From contig CACWFY010000001.1 of NCBI GenBank assembly GCA_902760345.1, positions 124,001 through 188,000 of the forward strand: a stretch of DNA of 64,000 bases. Direction: 5' to 3'. Within the stretch, counting starts at the first letter, position 1, and every line of letters begins with the position of its first letter. The translations under genes were made by a program, and so were the position numbers. Under the pieces are notes generated by a model. That model was not told where the DNA came from, did not search any database, and saw nothing but the letters and a program-made list of their open reading frames with translations. This stretch comes from an uncultured Bacteroidales bacterium (GTDB taxonomy: Bacteria; Bacteroidota; Bacteroidia; Bacteroidales; Bacteroidaceae). Below, piece after piece: positions 22,864 to 30,799 of this stretch.

Positions 22864-23754
22864 ATGAAGGACTCTACTGAGTTTCTCTTGGAGTCTTACC
22901 CTTATTCTATCAGCAATTTGTTTGCACTCCACGATATATCAAAAGAGGAGTACTCTTATTTGCTTCCTCAAGTGTCAGGCAGGAAAAGATACACTTTCAT
23001 GCGTAATTACGAGGGAGCTGAGTGGTCTAACACGGGCCATCCCTTAACCATTAAGAGTAGAGACATGCTGGTAGTCTTTCCTGAACATCCTGAGATTTCA
23101 TTTTATACAAAATTGTTGTTATCCGAAAATCTTCAGACTATCAGGACATTCTTCTTGTCAGAAGTGTTCACTTTTTTTATCGCTATATTGGGATTCAACT
23201 TATATGAACTGTTTCAGTATCATTACCGACGTAAACATGGCGTAAGCTACTCTATTAGTAAGAGAAGTCATCTGAAGTTGTCTGGCATTTATGCGTCTTT
23301 GTCGATGGTCATTATAGTTATCATCGTCATTATATGTATATCGCCAACACGGATAATTACTGTTAGCAATTACCGTGAGACAGTAGAACCTTCGCTGTTC
23401 AAACCCTACGACATATCTTTGACTTATTACAAAATGGCCATTGAACCCGACAATCTCTTGAATGATACCATTGTGTGGAGTTCCAACGAAATAGTCGAAT
23501 TCTCCAGCATGCAGCAGCCTCATGGAGTGCTATCTTCAAAGTCACTCAGTTTTACACACTTCGATAAGAATACTTCCTTTAAGAACGAATTCTATACAAA
23601 AAATCTTGTGTCCAAGAATTTACAAGATATCAGGCTGTTTTTGCTGACAACTTTTCTTCTTCTTTTCATTGCCAGGTGGTTTGTACATTTACGACATTTC
23701 CTCGTGCATGGAAGTAAAAGAAACACGAAGGTCTCTCTTCTACGGCGTATATAA
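22864..23754 (+). CDS. Membrane protein, paralogue 3 (fused double unit, N-terminus frameshifted off)
   Basis: 296 residues in the visible frame. It contains two copies of the family's C-terminal signature: ISFYTKLLLSENLQTIRTFF, followed by a helix (FFIAILGFNLYELF), then a new membrane helix (IYASLSMVIIVIIVIICIS), a short extracytoplasmic domain and EFYTKNLVSKNLQDIRLFLL with a last helix. So it looks like a shortened unit fused to another shortened unit. The true N-terminus is probably encoded at 22731 in another frame, so the annotated start is only the first available ATG. Whether the gene still works is uncertain. Confidence 0.6.
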   Translation: MKDSTEFLLESYPYSISNLFALHDISKEEYSYLLPQVSGRKRYTFMRNYEGAEWSNTGHPLTIKSRDMLVVFPEHPEISFYTKLLLSENLQTIRTFFLSEVFTFFIAILGFNLYELFQYHYRRKHGVSYSISKRSHLKLSGIYASLSMVIIVIIVIICISPTRIITVSNYRETVEPSLFKPYDISLTYYKMAIEPDNLLNDTIVWSSNEIVEFSSMQQPHGVLSSKSLSFTHFDKNTSFKNEFYTKNLVSKNLQDIRLFLLTTFLLLFIARWFVHLRHFLVHGSKRNTKVSLLRRI

Positions 23755-23770
23755 AGACTGATTTTTTTTA

Positions 23771-23872
23771 TTTTTGCGATTTTTGCCGCCACTCTGCCAC
23801 AGGAAGTTGTAACGTGTTGATTGTGAGTGCGTTCTTCTTGTGGCAGATGTGTGGCAGTGTGGCAGCAATGGG
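23771..23872. repeat. Left flank of VirE unit; inverted counterpart of 26336-26433
   Basis: About 100 bp with GATTTTTGCCGCCAC, CTGCCACA, CTTGTGGCAGAT and GTGTGGCAGCAATG. The reverse complement of 26336-26433 has the same landmarks in the same order. Within each copy CTGCCACA and TGTGGCAG can also pair with each other. Confidence 0.65.
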
Positions 23873-23877
23873 CTTTA

Positions 23878-25953
23878 TTACAGCTTTTTCTTGACTAAGT
23901 ATTCGGAATTGTGGTTTGTTTCGCGCTTTTTCAGTCCAGGAAAGTTTGAGAGTCGGCGACCGAAGGCGGCGACGTTGGCGGGTCTTAGCAGGCTGACACC
24001 CACTTTTCCCTTTAGGAACTCGAAGATGGCTGAGGCGCTGGTCCACTGGCCGTCCTGCTCGTTGTCGGCAGGTTCGAAGTAGTCGAGGAAGAACTGCTCG
24101 GCGGCAGTCTGCGTACAGAATTGTTGGTTCGACTCGACGATCTGCTGGGTCTGCTCGGGTCCGAAGTAGTAGGGCTCGTGGTCGCTGAGTGCCTCCATGG
24201 CCTGGGCGTAGAGCTGTTCGTAGTTGGGTGGGGTGCTCACGTCGATGGGGCCCGTCAGCCTGATGCCCAGGAATCGGCGACTGCCCGTGGGGTCGGCCAG
24301 CACGTCCGTCTGGTTGGTGGCGGCAATGAACGAGGCGCGACGTGGGAAGTCTTCGACGTGGCGCCCGTAGGGTCGTTTGATCTTGACAGACGAGAGGGTG
24401 ATGATGTTCTTCAGGAATCCCTGCTGTATCTTAGGCGAGATCTGGTTGAACTCGTCGAGATTGATGAGTAGCATCTGCGCCATCTGCTGCAACACCTGGC
24501 GCTTGTCGTCCAGCAGTTGGTTGCCGGTATATCCCCAGCGCAGTTCGGGTGGCAGCAGCTGTTCGCAGAAGGTGGTCTTGTTCCATCCCTGCGTCGAGAT
24601 GAGCAGGGGTACCGACTGGTTGCCGTACTTCGCCATGTTGTTGACCAGCCATTGGCGCACCATGCCCAGAAACCATGTGTAGAACCAGTCCTCCCAATGC
24701 GGATTGTCTGTCGGAACGGTACGTGCCAACTGCCGTATGCGGTCTTTGCCGTCCCACCGGCCATGCAGGCTCCAGAGGTAGTCGCCGATGGGGTCGTACT
24801 GGCGTATCATGTTCGACTGCACGTAGCGGCGGACGTCGTTGTCGCGTGCGTCAATGCCTGCCAGACGCACCTCCATCGTGATGCCTCTCAGGTTGCGGTC
24901 GTCTATAGGTTGCCAGTCGGAATAGTAGGTGTTATTGGGCCGATATTCGGTATAGCCCATGATGGTGTTATAGCGGAACTGCCAGCGGGTGGTGAGGAAG
25001 TCCATCAGCCGACGGGCCTCGCGACCTGTGTCGTCGGCAGGCGTGGTGCGACGCTTGTCCTGGCTGTTTTCGGCATAGACCGTCTCGACGATGGTGCGCA
25101 TCTCCAGCTCGTCGTAGCCCTGATGAAACTGGTGGTGGTTGCGAATGTGCAGGGCGGCTTCCTCTTCGGGAACGCCCATCGTGCTCATCTGGTGGGCGAG
25201 AGCGGTGAGGTAGGCCTGTGGGCGCTGGTCGTCGGGCGTTTCTTGCGTCTGGTCGTAGGCGATGTCTGCTGCCCGACGGTACATCTGCTCGTATTGCTGG
25301 TAGAGGTCGCTGTCGGCATGGGGCAGTTCGCTGTGGGGCTGGCTGGTCTGTTTGATGGTTTGCAACGGGCTGACTCTCAGCGCTATAGCCTTTGGGTTGA
25401 AATATGGCTCTGCGTCCAGCGGCATGCGGAAATGACTGCGTGTGGAGGCCGTCTCCTGACGTACGGGTCTGGGCAGTATGCTGTTATAGAGCGCCGAGAC
25501 CAGCTGGTGGCCTTGCTGGCAGAGGGTGTCGGCCTCTTCTTCCGTAGGCTGCTGGTTGTCGGCCTCAATCTTGACCAGGATGATCACCTCGCGGCCCGTC
25601 GGTCCCGTGAAGGCTGCCAGCGTGTAGTGCAGTATCTGTACCGCCTGCTTCACAGCGTCAAGGTCGGCCTGGCGCAACAGTCCGTCGACGGTCAGCGCCA
25701 CCACGCTGTTGAAGTGGCGCATGCGCAGGTTGTCGCTGTCGTCCTTCTCCCATTCTACCGAGGGGTAGACCTGGTGCGATGGGTTCTGCCGGTCGTAGCT
25801 GTCGACGTTGTTATCCATGCTGATCTGCTGGCGACGACGGGCGACTGTGCCGTCCTTCGTGTCGCGTTTGATGCGTTCAATGAAGCCCTCTAAGGTCTTG
25901 CTCGAGAGTTTCAGTGCGTTTTTCTTGTCTCTGAGTACGAGTGATAATTTCAT
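23878..25953 (-). CDS. VirE-family protein with BT4734-like N-terminal domain (primase/helicase-like)
   Basis: A 691-residue protein of the Bacteroidetes VirE type. The N-terminal ~230 residues match the BT4734-like domain, thought to be primase-related (MRHFNSVVALTVDGLLRQAD), followed by a helical region (about 230-310). The C-terminal half is the VirE/VapE P-loop domain: the Walker A-like string ISTQGWNKTTFCEQL, Walker B-like MLLINLDEFNQIS and AATNQTDVLADPTGSRRFLG. Such proteins are expected to prime and unwind DNA in mobile elements. The gene sits between imperfect 100-bp inverted flanks and has a 22-bp-register repeat array upstream. In Bacteroidales this gene is typically found near an HU-like protein and a smalltalk peptide; here those lie 10 kb away at 36.4 kb. 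Confidence 0.88.
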   Translation of the reverse strand: MKLSLVLRDKKNALKLSSKTLEGFIERIKRDTKDGTVARRRQQISMDNNVDSYDRQNPSHQVYPSVEWEKDDSDNLRMRHFNSVVALTVDGLLRQADLDAVKQAVQILHYTLAAFTGPTGREVIILVKIEADNQQPTEEEADTLCQQGHQLVSALYNSILPRPVRQETASTRSHFRMPLDAEPYFNPKAIALRVSPLQTIKQTSQPHSELPHADSDLYQQYEQMYRRAADIAYDQTQETPDDQRPQAYLTALAHQMSTMGVPEEEAALHIRNHHQFHQGYDELEMRTIVETVYAENSQDKRRTTPADDTGREARRLMDFLTTRWQFRYNTIMGYTEYRPNNTYYSDWQPIDDRNLRGITMEVRLAGIDARDNDVRRYVQSNMIRQYDPIGDYLWSLHGRWDGKDRIRQLARTVPTDNPHWEDWFYTWFLGMVRQWLVNNMAKYGNQSVPLLISTQGWNKTTFCEQLLPPELRWGYTGNQLLDDKRQVLQQMAQMLLINLDEFNQISPKIQQGFLKNIITLSSVKIKRPYGRHVEDFPRRASFIAATNQTDVLADPTGSRRFLGIRLTGPIDVSTPPNYEQLYAQAMEALSDHEPYYFGPEQTQQIVESNQQFCTQTAAEQFFLDYFEPADNEQDGQWTSASAIFEFLKGKVGVSLLRPANVAAFGRRLSNFPGLKKRETNHNSEYLVKKKL

Positions 25954-25999
25954 AGTTCTTGATTTTTAATGATGTCTTATTCCTGTTTTCGTTATTCCT

Positions 26000-26263
26000 T
26001 TCTGCCACTTTGTCAGTCAGCAAGTTACGCTTCGCCGTCAATCAAACGGCACTTTGCCGTCGATCAAGTTACGCTTTGCCGACCAGCAAGTGCCACATAA
26101 ATGGTCACAAAGTGCCACATAGACGGTCACAAAGTGCCACATCGACGCCTTCAAAGTTGCGCTTTAACAGTGTTAATACGTAGTTTTGACCGAGTGAATA
26201 CATAGTTTTGACTGCGTGAATACATAGTATTGAGTGACTGAAAACATAGCTTTTCTGCATACA
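26000..26263. repeat. Array of eleven to twelve 22-bp units (iteron-like)
   Basis: Cutting the sequence every 22 bp from 26022 keeps phase for at least ten units. They fall into three classes: AAGTTACGCTT.GCCG (26022, 26066; related AAACGGCACTTTGCCG at 26044), AAGTGCCACAT...GGTCACA (26088, 26110, 26132) and ATACATAGTTTTGA..G.GTGA (26176, 26198, 26220). A weaker unit lies at 26000 and another at 26242. Constant spacing with changing sequence classes suggests binding sites on two turns of helix. Confidence 0.8.
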
Positions 26264-26335
26264 AAGATACAAAATTTTGAGCGAAAAACCAAGAAAATTT
26301 CCTGTTTTTCTCGAAAAAAAGCAGCAATTTCGTCA

Positions 26336-26433
26336 ATTGCTGCCACACTACCACTATCTGCCACAACATATTAACGTGTTGCTTTACAGCCGATTATACC
26401 GTTTTGTGGCAGGTGGCGGCAAAAATCACAAAA
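26336..26433. repeat. Right flank of VirE unit; inverted counterpart of 23771-23872
   Basis: On the minus strand it reads GTGATTTTTGCCGCCAC, CTGCCACA, about 40 variable bases, TTGTGGCAGAT and GTGTGGCAGCAATTG, the same order as the left flank. The two copies bracket 2.66 kb. Confidence 0.65.
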
Positions 26434-26466
26434 TTCTCACACGCGCGCGTAACCCCATTCCTTTAT

Positions 26467-27330
26467 CTATTCCTCCGCATTGTACTCCTCGATGGCCTGC
26501 TGGGTCATCTGGCGGCCTACGGCAATGAGCTTTTCGGACTTGTCGTAGTCGAAGCTTCCGTAGTGGTTCATCTGGATGTCGACGAGGATGTCGGGGTGCA
26601 TCAGCTGGGCCATGAGCAGGGAGTTCTGGCGGATCATCAGCGAGCTGGTGCGCGAGAGCAGGGTGTAGTAGTTGAAGTCGATGTTGTCGGGGATGAGCCT
26701 GTCGAGCAGCTTGCCCTTCAGCGACTTGTCGTGCTTCAGCCGCTCGATGTGCTTGTGGACCCTTTCCCACTGGGCCTCGTAGTCGTGGCCGCTGACGTCG
26801 ACGCCCACCAGCAGGTCGCCGTCGTGGCGCTGGACGCGGTTCAGGGGGATGGGGTTGACGACGCCGCCGTCGATGAGTATCATGCCGTCGCGGCGCACGG
26901 GCTCGTAGAACGAGGGTAGGGAGATGCTGGCGCGGATGGCCTCGAACAGGCTGCCGCTGCTGATGACTACCTCGTGGCCGGCCTTCCAGTCGGTGGCTAC
27001 GCAACAGTAGGGTATGGGCAGTTTCTCGATGGGCATGTCGGGCACAAACTCCATGATGGCCTCGATGATGCGGGTGCCCTTGACGATGTGGTTCAGGCTG
27101 AGCGAGAAGTCGGTGAGTCCGAGCATCTTCTTGCGGTCGATGGTCTTCATCCACTCGCGGAACTCCTCGAGCTTGCCGGCAGCATAGACGCCGCCGATGA
27201 GGGCGCCCATCGAGCAGCCCGCTATGGAGGTGATGCGGTAGCCCTGGGCCTCGAGCTCCTCGATGGCGCCGATATGTGCAAGTCCCCTTGCACCACCGCT
27301 TGATAATACTAATGCTACGTCTTTGGTCAT
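26467..27330 (-). CDS. Patatin-like phospholipase
   Basis: A 287-residue patatin-family lipid acyl hydrolase with a Ser-Asp dyad. The oxyanion hole is SSGGARGLAHIG near the N-terminus, the nucleophile elbow is AGCSMGALIGG (about residue 43) and the Asp is in IDGGVVNPIPL. No signal peptide, so it acts in the cytoplasm, probably on inner-membrane phospholipids. The start at 27330 is 22 nt from a TATATTTGC box. It is divergent from a broken TIR-FGE gene through promoter element copy C. Patatins are known effectors in some anti-phage systems (for example CBASS), but no cyclase or sensor is adjacent, so a housekeeping lipase is equally possible. Confidence 0.9.
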   Translation of the reverse strand: MTKDVALVLSSGGARGLAHIGAIEELEAQGYRITSIAGCSMGALIGGVYAAGKLEEFREWMKTIDRKKMLGLTDFSLSLNHIVKGTRIIEAIMEFVPDMPIEKLPIPYCCVATDWKAGHEVVISSGSLFEAIRASISLPSFYEPVRRDGMILIDGGVVNPIPLNRVQRHDGDLLVGVDVSGHDYEAQWERVHKHIERLKHDKSLKGKLLDRLIPDNIDFNYYTLLSRTSSLMIRQNSLLMAQLMHPDILVDIQMNHYGSFDYDKSEKLIAVGRQMTQQAIEEYNAEE

Positions 27331-27350
27331 AAACGGTCGTCGTTACAGAC

Positions 27351-27465
27351 TGCAAATATAGCAAATAATCCGTAAAGCTACAAACTTATCGGCATGAATG
27401 TTGGAATTTTTCTTGTCAACTATTTGCGTTGTCCAGATTTTTTCTTACCTTTGCAGAAACCTATA
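27351..27465. repeat. Divergent promoter element, copy C
   Basis: Minus-strand TATATTTGC (27352-27360) for patatin, and plus-strand TTTG 27423-27426 / TACCTTTGC 27446-27454 for the TIR gene, spacer 19 bp. It shares ACTGCAAATATAGCAA at the left end and AGATTTTTTCTTACCTTTGC at the right end with copy B. Confidence 0.65.
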
Positions 27466-27505
27466 CTAACGCCTTTTATTGGAAAAAACTAAAAACCATA
27501 CGGAT

Positions 27506-27913
27506 ATGGGACATGAAGATTTGAAACGAAACGTGTTTGTCAGCTACTCACGCCACGACTTTGTAGATGACAGCCAGAATGTAATACCAGGTAATTGCGT
27601 ATCTAAGATATTAGAGACCTTTGAAAGGTATGGAATTTCTTATTGGATAGACAAAAAAGGTATCTATCATGGTGACAAGTTCAAAGGAGTGCTCGCATCA
27701 GCAATTGAGGCGGCAGACGTTTTTGTATTCATCTCGTCAGAGTCGTCCAATAAGTCAGAGTGGACTGCCAAGGAAATTGATGTGGCAGTATACGAAAAGA
27801 AAATCATCACTACTCGCAACAGAAAAGAATCTATGACGAGGTTGCCAACAAGAAGAGGCAGATTGGCGTGGGTACTATGGACTGTCCGGTATGTGGCGAG
27901 ACCAACGAGATAA
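27506..27913 (+). CDS. TIR-domain fragment (frameshifted from the FGE part)
   Basis: The first ~90 residues are a TIR domain: RNVFVSYSRHDF (strand A and box 1), a long helix, SYWIDKKGIYHGDKF, then AIEAADVFVFISSESSNKSE and WTAKEIDVAVYEKKII, whose Glu sits where the TIR NADase catalytic Glu lies. After this the frame becomes nonsense (TTRNRKESMTRLPTRRG) and ends at 27913. In the neighbouring frame YSQQKRIYDEVANKKRQIG leads directly into the zinc ribbon of the next entry, so a TIR-zinc ribbon-FGE protein has lost the end of its TIR domain (about 40-50 residues expected) and its frame. Start at 27506 (MGHEDLKRN), after the copy C promoter. Confidence 0.65.
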   Translation: MGHEDLKRNVFVSYSRHDFVDDSQNVIPGNCVSKILETFERYGISYWIDKKGIYHGDKFKGVLASAIEAADVFVFISSESSNKSEWTAKEIDVAVYEKKIITTRNRKESMTRLPTRRGRLAWVLWTVRYVARPTR

Positions 27914-28749
27914 ACAGTCTGTATTGTCCTAGATGCGGATGGGCTTTTGTGCCTTTTACATCCAAGAAACTGGACGAGAAGCGTCTAAATACGCACCGAC
28001 GTCTATGGAGTGGGCTGGCCAGTGGAAATAAGGCTCCAGAGAAACTTACGACGAATCTGCCATCGCCAATTATGGAGCTGATTAACAATATGGTAGAGGT
28101 AGAAGGGGGAACCTTCCTAATGGGCGGTACGCCAGAACAAGGCGAAGAAGCCTTTAACGACGAGAAACCACCCCACAAAGTGACTGTGTCGACATTCCAC
28201 ATCGGGTGCTATCCCGTTACCCAAGAACAATGGAAAGCCGTCATGGGTAGTAACCCCTCTTATTTCCAAGGAGAACGACATCCCGTAGAGCAGGTGAACT
28301 GGATGGACTGTCAGGCCTTTGTTGAGAAGCTCAGCAAAATGACGGGCTTGACATTTCGCCTGCCTACAGAAGCAGAATGGGAATATGCAGCACGTGGAGG
28401 CAACAAAGGCAAAGGCCACAAATACAGTGGTGGAGACCTGTTAACACAGGTGGCCTGGTACAACGAGAATAGTGGTGGCACATCCCATGAGATAGGGCAA
28501 AAGGCACCCAACGAATTGGGACTGTACGACATGAGCGGAAACATCTGGGAATGGGTGCAGGATTGGAAAGGTGACTTTACTGATGACGAACAGACCAATC
28601 CGACTGGTCCGGAAGAAGGCGACGAGCGCATCTGCCGAGGCGGAGGATGGAATAGAGAACACGACCGCTGCCGCGTGTCCTATCGTGGCGACGACGAACC
28701 CGACCTAAGATACCGCAGCTTGGGATTGAGAGTGGTGATGGAGAAGTGA
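27868..28749 (+). CDS. Zinc ribbon plus formylglycine-generating-enzyme-like (FGE-sulfatase) domain protein
   Basis: 293 residues from a GTG start. An N-terminal C4 zinc ribbon (CPVCGETNEINSLYCPRCGW) is followed by an FGE-sulfatase domain (about residues 75-293): MVEVEGGTFLMGGTPEQGEE, PPHKVTVSTFHIGCYPVTQEQ, FRLPTEAEWEYAARGG, NELGLYDMSGNIWEWVQDW and RICRGGGWNRE. These folds are common as carrier domains in Bacteroidetes multidomain proteins and are not evidence of sulfatase activation. It overlaps the TIR fragment in another frame, and the upstream open frame (RIYDEVANKKRQIGVGTM) suggests it was once fused to it. Confidence 0.75.
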   Translation: MGTMDCPVCGETNEINSLYCPRCGWAFVPFTSKKLDEKRLNTHRRLWSGLASGNKAPEKLTTNLPSPIMELINNMVEVEGGTFLMGGTPEQGEEAFNDEKPPHKVTVSTFHIGCYPVTQEQWKAVMGSNPSYFQGERHPVEQVNWMDCQAFVEKLSKMTGLTFRLPTEAEWEYAARGGNKGKGHKYSGGDLLTQVAWYNENSGGTSHEIGQKAPNELGLYDMSGNIWEWVQDWKGDFTDDEQTNPTGPEEGDERICRGGGWNREHDRCRVSYRGDDEPDLRYRSLGLRVVMEK

Positions 28750-28776
28750 ATAATTCATACTATAAATTGATATATT

Positions 28777-29106
28777 ATGTTCAAGGCGACATCTTGCGTA
28801 TTGCTGCTTTCTGGGATATGCGTATGCATCCTGACAAATTGCGCAAGTCTATTTAAGATAAAAGCGGATCAAGGAACCCCTGTGATTCGCGCAAACTCGT
28901 CGTCGCTAGCTGACACCTTATTAATTAATAGCACTCCGTTCCTGCAGTCTGCTCTTTGCAAGGACGGAGTGCTATTCTATTATTCTTATTCCACGGCGGC
29001 TACGTTAAAGAGTGAAACAGATACCAGTCCCAAGTGTTTTCTGTTTCCGTATAAGTGTCAGTCCCTTGGCTCACCTTGTCATTTTCTTATAAGTTTCTGT
29101 TACTGA
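28777..29106 (+). CDS. Possible short lipoprotein
   Basis: A 109-residue frame with a convincing lipoprotein signal (LLLSGICVCILTNCAS, Cys at about residue 22). The mature part has no recognisable family. Both arms of a perfect 13-bp inverted repeat (28927-28976) lie in the coding frame, and the C-terminus (SPCHFLISFCY) looks arbitrary. It may be a truncated gene whose last part is read-through of a terminator. It converges on the next gene with a 7-bp overlap. Confidence 0.35.
   Translation: MFKATSCVLLLSGICVCILTNCASLFKIKADQGTPVIRANSSSLADTLLINSTPFLQSALCKDGVLFYYSYSTAATLKSETDTSPKCFLFPYKCQSLGSPCHFLISFCY
28927..28976. repeat. Perfect 13-bp inverted repeat (hairpin)
   Basis: AATAGCACTCCGT and ACGGAGTGCTATT separated by 24 bases that include a further CCT/AGG pairing. 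T-rich on the 3' side (CTATTATTCTTATT) but without a clean T run, so it could be a terminator or a mobile-element end. Confidence 0.65.
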
Positions 29107-29597
29107 CAATCTAAAAGACAAGGAATCTTCATATCAAAACCATTCCCAAAATGTGTTTCCATAAGTATTCGTATACAGCCATGACCAGTAAGTAAGTGTT
29201 CTATTATTTTTTGATTTGCAGTCCGTTGTTTCTTGCTGTCATTCATTGAGGTAGCAACTCTATACATGTCCGTTAGCTCCATATGGAAATTATCCCACGC
29301 TTCTACTAAATTATCTTCTGCATCATAGATTCCAACTTTAGCATACGTCATAAAGTTATTATTTTTTGTCAGTCCACGAGGATCTGCTTTAAACGCATTT
29401 CTACCTACTCCAACTTTCCATTCGCCACCTGGATAATAAAAAGAAAATGCCATAGTTTCTCCCTCCTGCCATTTATAGCGTGTTCGTTCGGCTATTCCTT
29501 TTAGTGGATCGGCACTTTCTTTTTTGACATCCCAACCAGTTTGCGCAGAAGCAACTATTACGCCCAGCAGCATTACAAATAAAAATAGTTTTCTCAT
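29100..29597 (-). CDS. Small secreted protein of unknown function
   Basis: A 165-residue protein with a signal peptide (LFLFVMLLGVIVASAQ). The mature region contains AFSFYYPGGEWKVGVGRNAF and MTYAKVGIYDAEDNLVEAWD and looks beta-rich. No known domain recognised. It lies downstream of the DUF262-HNH gene on the same strand, with a 22-bp gap, and could be co-transcribed with the restriction-modification-like pair, although a periplasmic protein would be an unusual partner. Confidence 0.7.
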   Translation of the reverse strand: MRKLFLFVMLLGVIVASAQTGWDVKKESADPLKGIAERTRYKWQEGETMAFSFYYPGGEWKVGVGRNAFKADPRGLTKNNNFMTYAKVGIYDAEDNLVEAWDNFHMELTDMYRVATSMNDSKKQRTANQKIIEHLLTGHGCIRILMETHFGNGFDMKIPCLLDCQ

Positions 29598-29619
29598 ATT
29601 GATTTTTGTTTAAGTTTGT

Positions 29620-30795
29620 TTATCTGTTACCTTTCATTCTATTATGCGTCTTGCACAACATTTGGCAATTCTTTATATCCGTTGGTCCGTTTTTGCTCCA
29701 CGCTGTTACATGGTCAGCATCCATTTCGTTGAACTTGTAAATCTTGGTACGAACATTATCATGTCCTTTGGCACATTCAGGGCAGTTGCTAATACCCTGC
29801 ACTCGTGCCTCATTTGTCTGACGGGCATACACCGTTTTCTTCACACTCTCTTCAAAGATACGGATATTTAGCAGACTCTTCTCTTTTTCTCCGCCAAGAA
29901 GGTATTCAAACACTCCCCGCTTGTTGGTTACGGCTTCATCTGCATATAGTTCGTTCACCCGCTGCTGTAGCAAGGCTGGGTTATAGGAATTGGAATGATA
30001 CTTTTCATAGAATTCGCCCCATTCCAACCCTCGCATTTCGTCCTTGGGTGAGCCAAATAACATCTTTGCCCATTCAATCACCGTATCGAAATAAGTCTTC
30101 AGTTCCTCAATGCTATTCTCGTAACGGTGCTGGCTCATGTAGCCACCAATATTATCCTCTCCTTTCGCTACCCATCCAAGAGCGGTGTGCAAAATATCCT
30201 GGCGATTCGCATTTCCTTTTACGTAAGAACTCCATTTCTGTAGTTGTGGACTACGCGAGTTACTGAATATTCTTTTTGCCTCCGTGACAAACGGGCCACT
30301 ATAGGTTGCATTAAGTAGTTCCTGCTTATTCAACGGAACACCTGCTATATTGATAGTTTCAAACCATTCTTTAATTTCCTTCTCAGTTCCGTTACAGATG
30401 TATATCAGTAGCCGGTAATTGTGAATCTTATCTTGCTCTTCCTTGGTCAGCCCAGTAAAATATTGCTCCATGCCGAACTTGTCTTTGATGGCAAACTTAC
30501 CCGTGACAAAGCGGCCAATACTGGTGATGCGTTGCTGACCGTCGAGAATCTCATATTTGCCTTGCTCCGGTTCATTGAAATAGATAAGTCCAATAGGATA
30601 ATCCTTTAACATACTATCGATGACAGCCATTTCCTTTTTGCCGTCATTCTCAAGATAGAGATAGTTACGCTGATACTCTGGCTGTATAGTCAGCTTTCCA
30701 GCCCAGCCGTTCAGACCTTTGCCTTCCAATTGGTTATAAACAAAGCCCTCGCATATTTCTTTGACTGTCAAGTCGGTTAGTAATGTCGTTTGCAT
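29620..30795 (-). CDS. DUF262 plus HNH endonuclease (candidate restriction enzyme)
   Basis: A 391-residue protein. The N-terminal DUF262 (ParB/GmrS-like nucleotide-binding) domain shows [11 protein letters not shown] and the diagnostic [15 protein letters not shown]. The C-terminal region is an HNH nuclease: [27 protein letters not shown] and [13 protein letters not shown]. This combination is found in modification-dependent or partner-linked restriction enzymes. It follows the EcoRI-type methylase gene by 4 bp on the same strand, so the two probably form one restriction-modification unit. No DUF1524 domain is seen, unlike GmrSD. Confidence 0.82.
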   Translation of the reverse strand: MQTTLLTDLTVKEICEGFVYNQLEGKGLNGWAGKLTIQPEYQRNYLYLENDGKKEMAVIDSMLKDYPIGLIYFNEPEQGKYEILDGQQRITSIGRFVTGKFAIKDKFGMEQYFTGLTKEEQDKIHNYRLLIYICNGTEKEIKEWFETINIAGVPLNKQELLNATYSGPFVTEAKRIFSNSRSPQLQKWSSYVKGNANRQDILHTALGWVAKGEDNIGGYMSQHRYENSIEELKTYFDTVIEWAKMLFGSPKDEMRGLEWGEFYEKYHSNSYNPALLQQRVNELYADEAVTNKRGVFEYLLGGEKEKSLLNIRIFEESVKKTVYARQTNEARVQGISNCPECAKGHDNVRTKIYKFNEMDADHVTAWSKNGPTDIKNCQMLCKTHNRMKGNR

Positions 30796-30799
30796 AGTT

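Larger units (their letters stand above)
25954..26466. other. 510-bp gene-free region upstream of virE: repeat array and inverted flank
   Basis: Holds a 22-bp-register repeat array (26000-26263) and the right inverted flank (26336-26433). No supported coding frame on either strand. No canonical -7 box for virE was found. Confidence 0.75.

Noticed and set aside
24517-25893. 458-codon plus-strand frame opposite virE
   Set aside because: Antisense to the VirE coding sequence; repetitive Val/Leu/Ala composition typical of a shadow.
26000-26263. 22-bp repeat array as a CRISPR array
   Set aside because: Units are contiguous with no spacer/repeat alternation, repeats are degenerate, and no cas genes are present.
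26426-27364. 312-codon minus-strand frame overlapping patatin
   Set aside because: Same strand but a different frame from a convincing patatin; arginine/proline/histidine-rich nonsense.
28777-29106. Firm lipoprotein gene call
   Set aside because: The signal is good, but the mature part runs through a perfect hairpin and ends in an arbitrary tail, so it is listed only at low confidence.
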